This document shows positions 33,594 through 41,888 of a DNA stretch of 64,000 bases, in pieces (the stretch's first letter is position 1; every line of letters begins with the position of its first letter). Location: the NCBI GenBank assembly GCA_032251455.1, contig JAVVEG010000001.1:124001-188000 (forward strand), written 5' to 3'. The position numbers and the translations under genes were made by a program. The notes below the pieces were generated by a model that had not been told where the DNA came from, made no database searches, and saw only the letters and a list, made by a program, of their open reading frames with translations. This DNA is from JAVVEG01 sp032251455 (GTDB lineage: Bacteria; Pseudomonadota; Gammaproteobacteria; Pseudomonadales; Pseudohongiellaceae).

Positions 33594-33862
33594 GCTTAAC
33601 AAACAATCAGCCCTTGCGTTTTGCCAGACAGTACAAGCTGCAATGGGAGACAGCACAGGACGCCTATGTACTGCTTTACCCCGAAGGGCTTATCAAACTG
33701 ACAGGCAGTGCGGGCGAAATACTCAAGCGCATTGATGGGAATGCCAGCGTGCTCGATATAATCAACAGCCTGCAAGTCGCCTATCCAGGCATTGACCTGC
33801 AACAAGACGTCATCGAATTTTTGGAGCATGCCCATGACAAAGGCTGGATCACCGTCGCCTGA
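33590..33862 (+). CDS. pqqD: PqqA-binding chaperone PqqD
   Basis: A 90-residue RiPP recognition element that binds PqqA and presents it to PqqE. The strands around LQWETAQDAYVLLYPEGLIKLTGSAGEILKRIDG are diagnostic. GTG start overlapping the pqqC stop. Its end overlaps pqqE by 29 bp. Confidence 0.96.
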   Translation: MSLTNNQPLRFARQYKLQWETAQDAYVLLYPEGLIKLTGSAGEILKRIDGNASVLDIINSLQVAYPGIDLQQDVIEFLEHAHDKGWITVA

Positions 33863-34985
33863 GACCGTTAAAGGCCCATTATGGGTCAATGCAGAAATTA
33901 CCTACAAATGCCCGCTGCACTGTGTCTTTTGCTACAACCCACTGAACTACGCATCAACCTTTGATGCAGAGCTGTCCACAGACCAGTGGTTGAAAGCCCT
34001 GCGCGAAGCCCGCGAACTGGGCGCAGTGCAACTGGGCATATCCGGTGGTGAGCCTCTGCTACGCGATGACGTAGAGGTAATTATCGCAGAGGCCAGCAAG
34101 ATGGGTTATTATGTCAATCTGCTAACGTCCGGCATCGGGCTGACAGAAGAGCGACTTGCCGCGTTCAAAAAGGGTGGCCTGGATCAGATACAACTGTCGT
34201 TTCAGGATTCCACACGAGAGCTTAATGATTTTCTGTCCAGCACCAGAACGTTTGATCTGAAACAGAAGGTGGCCAGGCTGATCAGGCAGTACGATTACCC
34301 GATGGTGTTGAACGTAGTACTGCACCGTATGAACATTGACCATATGGAACAGATCCTGGAGATGGCCGAGAGTATGCAGGCAGACCACGTGGAACTGGCC
34401 AACAGTCAGTACTATGCCTGGGCGATGGAAAACAGGGAGTATCTGATGCCCAGCCGCGAGCAGTTGCAGCGTGCCGAAGTCATCTGCAACAATTTTCGCG
34501 CATGCCTGGGTAATAAAATGAAACTCTATTTTGTGGTCCCCGACTATTACGAAGAGCGCCCCAAGGCCTGCATGAACGGATGGGGTTCAGTCTTTCTGAA
34601 CATCGCCCCGGACGGTCTGGCACTGCCGTGCCACGAGGCCAGAATGTTACCCGGACTCGAATTCCCCAATGTTCGTGAAAACGATATTCGCACTATCTGG
34701 TATGAGTCCGCAGCGTTTAATGCCTATCGGGGCAATAGCTGGATGAAAGAGCCTTGTCGCAGCTGCGATGAAAAAGAAAAAGACTTTGGTGGTTGCCGCT
34801 GCCAGGCCTATATGCTGACTGGTGATGCTGCCAATGCAGATCCGGTGTGCAGCAAATCGTCCCATCATGCCCTTATTGCCGATGCTGTTGCACTGGCACA
34901 ACAACCCCGCGCGTCAGACGATGAAGTTCGCCCGCTTATCATTTTCCGCGACGACAGAAATTCACGCCAATTCTCGCATGAATAG
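33834..34985 (+). CDS. pqqE: Radical SAM enzyme PqqE
   Basis: Forms the carbon-carbon bond between Glu and Tyr of PqqA. The radical SAM cluster ligands are Cys26, Cys30 and Cys33 (YKCPLHCVFC), followed by GISGGEPLL. The C-terminal SPASM region carries CHEARMLPGLEFPN and CRSCDEKEKDFGGCRCQA. I start at the ATG at 33834 (GGAG 7 bases upstream), which gives 383 residues, inside the end of pqqD. No pqqF protease or PQQ-dependent dehydrogenase lies in the window. Confidence 0.96.
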   Translation: MTKAGSPSPETVKGPLWVNAEITYKCPLHCVFCYNPLNYASTFDAELSTDQWLKALREARELGAVQLGISGGEPLLRDDVEVIIAEASKMGYYVNLLTSGIGLTEERLAAFKKGGLDQIQLSFQDSTRELNDFLSSTRTFDLKQKVARLIRQYDYPMVLNVVLHRMNIDHMEQILEMAESMQADHVELANSQYYAWAMENREYLMPSREQLQRAEVICNNFRACLGNKMKLYFVVPDYYEERPKACMNGWGSVFLNIAPDGLALPCHEARMLPGLEFPNVRENDIRTIWYESAAFNAYRGNSWMKEPCRSCDEKEKDFGGCRCQAYMLTGDAANADPVCSKSSHHALIADAVALAQQPRASDDEVRPLIIFRDDRNSRQFSHE

Positions 34986-34993
34986 GAGTCAGC

Positions 34994-35113
34994 GTGGATT
35001 GCTCCCGGGAACGTGTGCTCGGCGCACCAATCGATACATCATCTGATGACAGGGTATCCGCGTCGTGGCTGGATGCCGTGCTGTTTTCCTTGTCCGGTGT
35101 TTTCATATTGTGA
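34994..35113 (+). pseudogene. Short frame after pqqE, possible gene stub
   Basis: A GTG start with AGGAG 6 bases upstream, 9 bp after the pqqE stop, opens a 39-codon frame (MDCSRERVLGAPIDTS and onward) ending in a hydrophobic WLDAVLFSLSGVFIL. It runs into the 3' end of the oppositely oriented DUF4143 gene. It may be the truncated start of the next pqq-operon gene or a real small membrane peptide. Not recognised. Confidence 0.3.
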
Positions 35114-36278
35114 TCTGCTCGGAATTGATTTCATACCACGGCAGTACAGTGACATCAGAGCGTATCTGTTGACTGTTACCACCGTAAACCAGCCACGCCT
35201 TTCCGGCGGTCTCACCTGCCAGCTTTTTCCAAAACGCCAGCCCCTCGAAGTAATCCTTGTTGATGGTTTGCCCGGATTTTATTTCCAGCGGTGATAGCTT
35301 GGTTCCATGGTCGATCAGCAGATCCACCTCGTGTCCAGAACGATCACGCCAGAAGTAAAGGTTCGAGGTTTCACCCATGTTATAACGGGCCTTGAGCAAT
35401 TCACTGATGACCCAGGATTCGAATAGAGCGCCCCGTTGAACATGGGTATTCAGTTGCTCGCTGTTTTGGATGCCGAGCAGCCAGGTGGCAAGACCCGTAT
35501 CGAGGAAATAGAGCTTGGGCGTTTTGACCAGACGTTTGTTGAAATTCTGGTGGTGGGGTGGCAACAGATGCACGATATAACTGGCTTCCAATACGGATAT
35601 CCAGGCTTTGGCTGTGTTATGCGTAATACCACAGTCGTTAGCCAGCGAGGAAAGATTGAGGAGTTGTCCGGTCCGGCCTGCGCATAATTTCAGGAAACGT
35701 TGAAAGGTTGCCAAATCCTGTACGTTGATCAATTGCCGGACGTCTCGTTCCAGGTAAGTGCGCACATAATTTCCATGCCAGGGATGTGGTTCAAGACCGC
35801 GGTCGAAGATGGGGGGGAAGGCGCCATCAAAGAGTATCCTATCGAGGTTCCGGCCAATTTTTTCCGTGCGCTGTAGCTCGTCGTAAGCCATAGGTAACAG
35901 TGTCAGCAGCGCGGCCCTGCCTGCCAGACTTTGAGTGATACCTGACAACAAGCCAAATTGCTGGGACCCCGTCAGGATAAATTCACCGGGTTGTCGTCGT
36001 TCATCGACGCGTGTCTGGAGATAAGAAAACAGAGCAGGGCATCGTTGCGCCTCGTCCAGGATGGCGCCCCCGCTAAACTGATTCAAAAAACCACGCGGAT
36101 CCGTTTCAGCAAATTCCCTCTGGTCGAGATCTTCAAGCGATACATAACGGTGATCGGGAAAGGCATGCCTCACCAAAGTGGACTTACCGGACTGGCGAGG
36201 CCCGGTGACCACAACCACTGGATAGCTGCTGGCGAAGTGTTGAAGCCTGGATTCTGCGTTGCGGGGGATGTAGGTCAT
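35103..36278 (-). CDS. AAA ATPase with DUF4143 domain
   Basis: A 391-residue ATPase of the AAA_14/DUF4143 type: Walker A GPRQSGKST (26-34), Walker B AILDEAQR, sensor ILTGSQQ, and the C-terminal nuclease-like core in RDRSGHEVDLLID and SPLEIKSGQT. It is a diverged relative of the protein at 24406. Here it is a single gene placed directly after pqqE on the opposite strand, probably a late arrival. Role not established. Confidence 0.87.
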   Translation of the reverse strand: MTYIPRNAESRLQHFASSYPVVVVTGPRQSGKSTLVRHAFPDHRYVSLEDLDQREFAETDPRGFLNQFSGGAILDEAQRCPALFSYLQTRVDERRQPGEFILTGSQQFGLLSGITQSLAGRAALLTLLPMAYDELQRTEKIGRNLDRILFDGAFPPIFDRGLEPHPWHGNYVRTYLERDVRQLINVQDLATFQRFLKLCAGRTGQLLNLSSLANDCGITHNTAKAWISVLEASYIVHLLPPHHQNFNKRLVKTPKLYFLDTGLATWLLGIQNSEQLNTHVQRGALFESWVISELLKARYNMGETSNLYFWRDRSGHEVDLLIDHGTKLSPLEIKSGQTINKDYFEGLAFWKKLAGETAGKAWLVYGGNSQQIRSDVTVLPWYEINSEQITI

Positions 36279-36319
36279 GGTGGTCTCTGCTTGTTTTACA
36301 CGTCTGCATTGTGCTTAAA

Positions 36320-36356
36320 AATGGCTAATTGTCAATATTATTGCTAATTGGCCATT
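36320..36356. repeat. Inverted repeat upstream of the second DUF4143 ATPase
   Basis: AATGGCTAATTG (36320-36331) is matched inverted by CAATTAGC-type sequence ending in GCCATT at 36356 (11 of 12 positions). The arms also contain the direct repeat GCTAATTG (36324-36331, 36343-36350). It lies 42 bp before the ATG and is an operator candidate. Confidence 0.45.
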
Positions 36357-36545
36357 ATGTGGTGTCTATTTCGATGACCCATTACCTGCGGGACACGCCT
36401 TGCGGCTAAGCGTTTTGCCACTATGGTTGTTTGCCCACAACTCTGTTACTTTATGGCTACAGAATTTTACTGTAACAGACTGATCGTTTGTCTCATTTGG
36501 TTAACACGACAACCTATTCTCCATCCACCGCACAGGGGATACCTT

Positions 36546-38405
36546 ATGCAAACTTCATCCATGAAAACTTCGTTCCAGTTCGGATTGGCTACCGTTCTTG
36601 CGCTCCTTGCCGCAGGCCTGAGTGCCGGCGAGCGCGTTGGTGACTTTGCTCTGATAGATCACCAGGGAACCCAGCACCATATGGCCTGGTACGATGATCA
36701 GGCCGCCGTGGTATTGCTGCCCCAGGCAGTTGGGCGCACGGATCAGGCCGCACTGGCCGCCCTGCAGGGTTTGCAAGCCCGGTATGCCCAACAGAATGTG
36801 GTCTTCTTCCTGATCAATCCAGGGCAGCAAACCGATCGTGATGCGGTTGCCAGAGACATTGGCGAGGTGGATATCCCGGTGCTGATGGATGATGCCCAAC
36901 TGGTATCCGAAGCGCTGGGCCTGGTGCAGATGGATCAGGCGGTTGTCTATGATCCCAAAACCTTCGAAGTGCTGTACCGGGGACCGGTTCAGGCCGAGCT
37001 GGAACAGGCGATTGAGCAGTTGAAAGCCGGCAATCCCGGTGAGCTGCTGGCAGTGGCGAGTGCGGGTGACATGATCAATTACGGTGGCGTCCAGGGTGCT
37101 TTCCTGTCCTATGCCGAGGATATCGCGCCGATCATTGCCGAGAACTGTGCCGAATGTCATCGCAACGGAGGGGTGGCGCCTTTCGCCATGGACAGCAAGC
37201 TGGCGGTGCAGGGCTGGTCGCCGATGATTCGCGAGGTGGTCATGACCCGACGCATGCCGCCAGGCCAGATTGACAACAAGGTCGGCCACAAGATGAAGAA
37301 TGAAATGAACCTCAGTGATGCGGACAAGCAGAAACTGGTGCGCTGGGTGAATGCAGGTGCGCCACTGCAGGGTGAGGAAGACCCCCTGACCAGCCTGGTC
37401 TGGCCTGACAGCAAGTGGAAGATGGGTGAGCCGGACCTGATCGTGCAGATTCCGCCCCAGACGATCCCTGCGACCGGCGTGGTCGATTACATGGAAATCC
37501 CCGTTGATCTGGGCCTTAGCAAAGATCGCTGGGTGAAAGGCAGTGAGGTGGCTCCCGACAAAGCCGAGGTGCTGCATCACATCATCACCACGGTAGTCCC
37601 GCCGGAGGGTGCTGTGGATAGACAGACAGCTTTCCTGCAGGCGATCAATACCTTGCCGGCAGAACGTGCCCAGGCCATCCGGGCACAGATTTTTGCCGCA
37701 GCAGCTGCTGGCAAGCAACCGGATATTGACCGGATTTTCCGGGAAAACCCGGATATCGATGTAGGTGTTCTGTTGGGCGGGGGTGATATTGACCAGGCTT
37801 CCGTTGCCGGCTATGCGCCAGGCAACAGCGTGTCCTGGAATCCGGACGGGGTAGGTGGCCTGTTGCGCGCCGGTTCCAGCCTGAGCCTGCAGATGCACTA
37901 CACGACTTCCGGTATGGAAGTGACCGATGCTACTGAGATCGGCATTTATTTCTACCCGGAAGGTGAAGTCCCGGCAGAGCGGATGTCAGGGGGTGTCGGC
38001 AATGCCTTTACCATCGCCATCCCGCCCCAGGCCAAGGACCACGAAATGGAACTGGTTACCTATGTGCCCAAGGAGGCCGAGATCCGCAGCCTGATGCCAC
38101 ACATGCATTTCCGGGGTAAGCGCATGTCGTTCACCGCCCTTTACCCCGATGGTTCCGAGGAACTGCTGTTATCGGTCCCGGCCTATTCTTTCAACTGGCA
38201 GCTTTCACATGAACTGGCTCAACCCCTGCGGGTTCCAGCCGGTACCCGGATCATTGCCAGGGGGGCTTTCGACAACTCTTCACAGAATCCGTACAACCCG
38301 GATCCCAACACGGAAGTGAACTGGGGAGAACAAAGCTGGGAGGAGATGTTCATGGGTTTTTATGACTGGAAAATAGTCAGCCAGGCCCATATCCAGGCAG
38401 AGTAG
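36546..38405 (+). CDS. Secreted thioredoxin-like/cytochrome c/copper monooxygenase fusion
   Basis: A 619-residue exported protein. After a signal peptide (to about residue 27) comes a thioredoxin/AhpC-like domain without the CxxC pair (30-165). Next is a short cytochrome c-like segment with one haem site, Cys201-x-x-Cys204-His205. The C-terminal half resembles the type II, ascorbate-dependent copper monooxygenases (peptidyl-glycine and dopamine beta-monooxygenase). His344-His345 and His451 would form one copper site. His519-x-His521 and Met601 (in EEMFMGF) would form the other, so all ligands are present. Haem could replace ascorbate as electron donor. Substrate unknown; a terminator follows. 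Confidence 0.8.
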   Translation: MQTSSMKTSFQFGLATVLALLAAGLSAGERVGDFALIDHQGTQHHMAWYDDQAAVVLLPQAVGRTDQAALAALQGLQARYAQQNVVFFLINPGQQTDRDAVARDIGEVDIPVLMDDAQLVSEALGLVQMDQAVVYDPKTFEVLYRGPVQAELEQAIEQLKAGNPGELLAVASAGDMINYGGVQGAFLSYAEDIAPIIAENCAECHRNGGVAPFAMDSKLAVQGWSPMIREVVMTRRMPPGQIDNKVGHKMKNEMNLSDADKQKLVRWVNAGAPLQGEEDPLTSLVWPDSKWKMGEPDLIVQIPPQTIPATGVVDYMEIPVDLGLSKDRWVKGSEVAPDKAEVLHHIITTVVPPEGAVDRQTAFLQAINTLPAERAQAIRAQIFAAAAAGKQPDIDRIFRENPDIDVGVLLGGGDIDQASVAGYAPGNSVSWNPDGVGGLLRAGSSLSLQMHYTTSGMEVTDATEIGIYFYPEGEVPAERMSGGVGNAFTIAIPPQAKDHEMELVTYVPKEAEIRSLMPHMHFRGKRMSFTALYPDGSEELLLSVPAYSFNWQLSHELAQPLRVPAGTRIIARGAFDNSSQNPYNPDPNTEVNWGEQSWEEMFMGFYDWKIVSQAHIQAE

Positions 38406-38497
38406 CTTGCCATGGGCGACCTGCCTGTCAGCGGTAAACGATCTGCCTGAGAGTGAACTCAACGGTTCAGGCTTCCGGTCTATTTAGCTATGCTATT

Positions 38498-38527
38498 CCC
38501 GACCCTGCCCAGTGCGGGGTCGGTTTC
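38498..38527 (+). terminator. Terminator between the copper protein and asmA-like genes
   Basis: Stem CCGACCC/GGGTCGG (38499-38505 and 38517-38523) with an 11-base loop, followed by TTTCATT. Short U-run, so moderate strength. Confidence 0.6.
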
Positions 38528-38547
38528 ATTGATCGGAGCCTGCTGTT

Positions 38548-41500
38548 ATGAATAAGCTATTGAAATACCTGTTGATTGCTCTTAGTGCCGTGTTGCTGAT
38601 CGGAGCAGGTGGTATTTTGTACCTGCTCAACTGGGATCCCAACGCGCATAAAGACTGGATTGCCGGCCAGTTTCAGCAAAGCACCGGTCGGTCCCTGACC
38701 CTGGGAGGAGAGATTGGGCTGACGCTCTACCCCTGGCTGGGCGTTCGGGTGAATGATATTACCGTCGGCAACGTTGACGGCTTCGGACCTGAGCCTTTGT
38801 TCCAGGCGGAACATGCCGAGGTGCGCGTCAAGTTGTTGCCCTTGCTGCAACAACAGTATGAAATTGACACGGTCAGGTTGCATGGGGCGCGCATCAACCT
38901 GACGGTCAATGCAAGCGGAATCGGCAACTGGTCCAACCTGACGGAAACAGTACCCCTGGTCGATGGTGAAACACCACCCGCAGCCCAATCCGCCAACAAC
39001 TTGTCTTCCCAGCCTTTGCCCCTGAGCAATATCATTCTTGGTGGTGTGGATGTGCGTGATGCCGCCCTGCATTACAACGATCTTGCACAAGGTGTCAGCT
39101 ATCACATTACAGATCTCAATTTCAGCACGGATGCTCTGGTCTATGGGCAGCCCATCGAGTTGAACATGTCACTCCAGGCGGCTGCCTCCCGGCCCATGCT
39201 CTCGGCCGACATGGAGTTGACCGGTACTGTCAGTTACGATCTCGACAATGAAGTTTACGCCCTGGCACCGCTGGCACTTAAGGCCAGGGTATCAGGTGAC
39301 ACAATTCCTGACGGCAGCACCGACATTGCTTTGGACACAGCGCTGCGTCTGGACCTGGCTGCCGACACATTGACACTCAGTGATCTGGTGCTGACTGGGC
39401 CTGACACCCGCCTGCAGGCAAGCATCGATGGGCAGGGGGTGCAGTCCAGTTCTCCGGCCTATCGTGCCAGCATGGAACTGAGTGGTGCAGACCTGGCTCT
39501 GTTGTTCAAAATGGCCGATATCGAACCACTGGCCAGCCAACTGGCCGCGCTCAGCGACCGCAGTTTTGCCTTGAGCGGGGCAGCAACGCTGGACGGCGAT
39601 CAATTGGAAATACCCCAACTGCAGGCTAGTCTGTTGGGCTCGACCCTGGAAGGTAATGTACTGGTCAGCAGGCTGCAGTCGGATTCGCCCTTGTTGCGTG
39701 GCAACCTGAATGCTTCTGGCCCTGATTTACCCACCGTGGTCGATGTACTGGGACAGTTGAGTGGCGGGCAGAACTCGCCCCTGAGTCAGGTGGGCCGCGA
39801 GCTGCGCCAGGTGCAGGACAGATCGTTTCGAGTAAGCACACAGTTTGATGCTGATCCCCAGGCTGGCAGTGTCAATGTGCCGGTTTTGCAGGCGCGCTTG
39901 TTTGGTACTACGCTGGAAGGCAATGTTGCGGCTACTGGCCTGCAATCTTCAACGCCTCAGGTGCGTGGTCGCCTGAATGGCAGTGGCCCGGATCTGCCTC
40001 TGTTGTTACAGATCGGCGGTCAGTTGCAGGGCAGTGACTCAAGCCTGGCCCAATATGGCCGCCAGCTGCGCACTCTGCGCAACCGGGAGTTCACTGTTGC
40101 GGCCAATTTTGATGCCAATCTGCAAAATGATGATATACAGGTACCTGAACTCACATTCAATGGTCTGGGCCTGGAACTGACCGGCAAGCTGTCAGCTCGC
40201 AATATGCAAAGTGATAATGGACTTATCGACGGCGCTTTGACCCTGCGCGGCGACAATATCAGAGCGTTGCTGCAGGCCATTGACCAGGGCGAGCTGGCTG
40301 AGTCCGTGCAGGGACTGTCAGTGCAAATGAACCTGTCCGGTTCCCGCAGCAGCCTGAGTGCAGGACCGTTGCAGGCTACGCTCATACTGTCCGGCCCTGC
40401 CATTCCCAACTCGCCCCAGCAACTCGTCTTGCGGGCCGGTGCGCAGGCGGATCTGGATCGGGAAACGCTGGTCGTGGATAATTTCAGCATTGCCGGGCTG
40501 GGACTCAACGCCAACGGGAAACTCAATGTAAGCAACTTATTGGGCGAACCGGAATACAATGGACAGATCAGCATTCCCGAGTTCAATCTGCGTACATTGC
40601 TGCGGCAACTGAATCAGGAAATACCAGCCACAGCAGACCCCAGGGTGCTGGAACAGATTGGCCTGTCAGCCTCCTTCAGCGGTGCGCCGAACAGTGTTGC
40701 CGTGTCTGATCTGCAGCTGCATCTGGATGACACGCTGATTCAAGGCCGGGCGGCCATCACCGATCTGAACCGTCAGGCATTGAGCTTTGATCTTGCCATC
40801 GATCAACTGAATGCAGACCGTTACCTGGCAGCATCAACCTCAGCATCAACCTCTGCAGGAGCCGGCACCTCGGGTCCAGCGAACGCACAGGCTTCTGCCA
40901 TACCAGTGCAAACCCTGCGTAACCTGGTTCTGGATGGAAACCTGAGTGTGGGTAACCTGACCCTTTCCGGCCTGCACTTTGCCGATCTGAACCTGACGGC
41001 AACAGCAGATGCCGGATTGATCAGGCTCGAGCCTGTCAGTACCAGGCTGTATGAAGGTTCCTTTGCCGGCGCACTGAGTCTGAATGCCGGCACAGCAGTG
41101 CCCACCGCAGCGGTGAACGGCAGACTGCAACAGGTGCATCTGGAACCTTTGTTACAGGATCTGTTGTCCTCGGCCTATCTCAGCGGTCAGGGTAACGTAG
41201 AGTTGGCCCTGACCACCAGCGGTGCCGATCCACAGATCATGAAACGCAATTTGAGTGGCAGTGGCAGCATCGCTCTGGAGAACGGGATATTGCATGGCGT
41301 GGATGTGGGCACAGTACTGACCCAGGTCGAAACCATGTTGCGCAGCCGCCGGGTGATGGACGTCCAGCGTGGCCAGCAAACCACCTTCGACACCTTCAAT
41401 GCCAACCTGGCGATAGAGGGGGGTGTAATTCGCAGCAATGATCTGCTGATCAAATCGCCAGGCTTTCAGGTAAGCGGGCGCGGCACCTTGCTGAATCTGA

Positions 41501-41874
41501 ATGATGAAACCATTGGCTTTGATCTGGTTACCTCGGTCGATCGCAGCACAGCCACCCGCGATGATCAGGATTACGATATTGGTGGCTACAGCGTCCCCAT
41601 CGCCTGTACGGGAGCCATGAGTGCGCCGCGCTGCCTGCCGGATACCAGAGAGATTGTGCGCACGGCACTGCAACAGGAAGTGCAGCGCCGCGTAGGTGGC
41701 TTGATCGAACGAGCCCTAGGCGTGGAAGAGCCGGCACAGCAACCGGCAGCCGACACTGCCGATACGACGGATGAAACAGCAGCCGAGACTCAGCCGAATC
41801 AATCGCAACAACCAGTAACCCCGCAGGATGTCGGCAGACAGCTGCTCAACCGGGCACTTGATCGCTTGAGATGA
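38548..41874 (+). CDS. AsmA-family protein
   Basis: An 1108-residue envelope protein anchored by one N-terminal helix (LLKYLLIALSAVLLIGAGGILYLL, in two parts), followed by the AsmA domain (GRSLTLGGEIGLTLYPWLGVRVNDI) and long repeats of alternating beta strands typical of bridge-like lipid transport proteins. Near-repeated blocks such as SLLGSTLEGNVL and RLFGTTLEGNVA show internal duplication. The C-terminal AsmA_2 region ends with a low-complexity Ala/Thr/Gln tail. Family members affect outer-membrane lipid balance. Monocistronic by appearance. Confidence 0.92.
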   Translation: MNKLLKYLLIALSAVLLIGAGGILYLLNWDPNAHKDWIAGQFQQSTGRSLTLGGEIGLTLYPWLGVRVNDITVGNVDGFGPEPLFQAEHAEVRVKLLPLLQQQYEIDTVRLHGARINLTVNASGIGNWSNLTETVPLVDGETPPAAQSANNLSSQPLPLSNIILGGVDVRDAALHYNDLAQGVSYHITDLNFSTDALVYGQPIELNMSLQAAASRPMLSADMELTGTVSYDLDNEVYALAPLALKARVSGDTIPDGSTDIALDTALRLDLAADTLTLSDLVLTGPDTRLQASIDGQGVQSSSPAYRASMELSGADLALLFKMADIEPLASQLAALSDRSFALSGAATLDGDQLEIPQLQASLLGSTLEGNVLVSRLQSDSPLLRGNLNASGPDLPTVVDVLGQLSGGQNSPLSQVGRELRQVQDRSFRVSTQFDADPQAGSVNVPVLQARLFGTTLEGNVAATGLQSSTPQVRGRLNGSGPDLPLLLQIGGQLQGSDSSLAQYGRQLRTLRNREFTVAANFDANLQNDDIQVPELTFNGLGLELTGKLSARNMQSDNGLIDGALTLRGDNIRALLQAIDQGELAESVQGLSVQMNLSGSRSSLSAGPLQATLILSGPAIPNSPQQLVLRAGAQADLDRETLVVDNFSIAGLGLNANGKLNVSNLLGEPEYNGQISIPEFNLRTLLRQLNQEIPATADPRVLEQIGLSASFSGAPNSVAVSDLQLHLDDTLIQGRAAITDLNRQALSFDLAIDQLNADRYLAASTSASTSAGAGTSGPANAQASAIPVQTLRNLVLDGNLSVGNLTLSGLHFADLNLTATADAGLIRLEPVSTRLYEGSFAGALSLNAGTAVPTAAVNGRLQQVHLEPLLQDLLSSAYLSGQGNVELALTTSGADPQIMKRNLSGSGSIALENGILHGVDVGTVLTQVETMLRSRRVMDVQRGQQTTFDTFNANLAIEGGVIRSNDLLIKSPGFQVSGRGTLLNLNDETIGFDLVTSVDRSTATRDDQDYDIGGYSVPIACTGAMSAPRCLPDTREIVRTALQQEVQRRVGGLIERALGVEEPAQQPAADTADTTDETAAETQPNQSQQPVTPQDVGRQLLNRALDRLR

Positions 41875-41888
41875 GTCATCTGACTGTT

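Noticed and set aside
36555..37898. Long minus-strand open frame opposite the copper monooxygenase fusion
   Set aside because: Rich in His and Gln with no recognisable motif; it is a shadow of the plus-strand gene. Similar antisense frames at 1333-2199, 9919-11154, 32508-33656 and 56534-57370 were dropped for the same reason.
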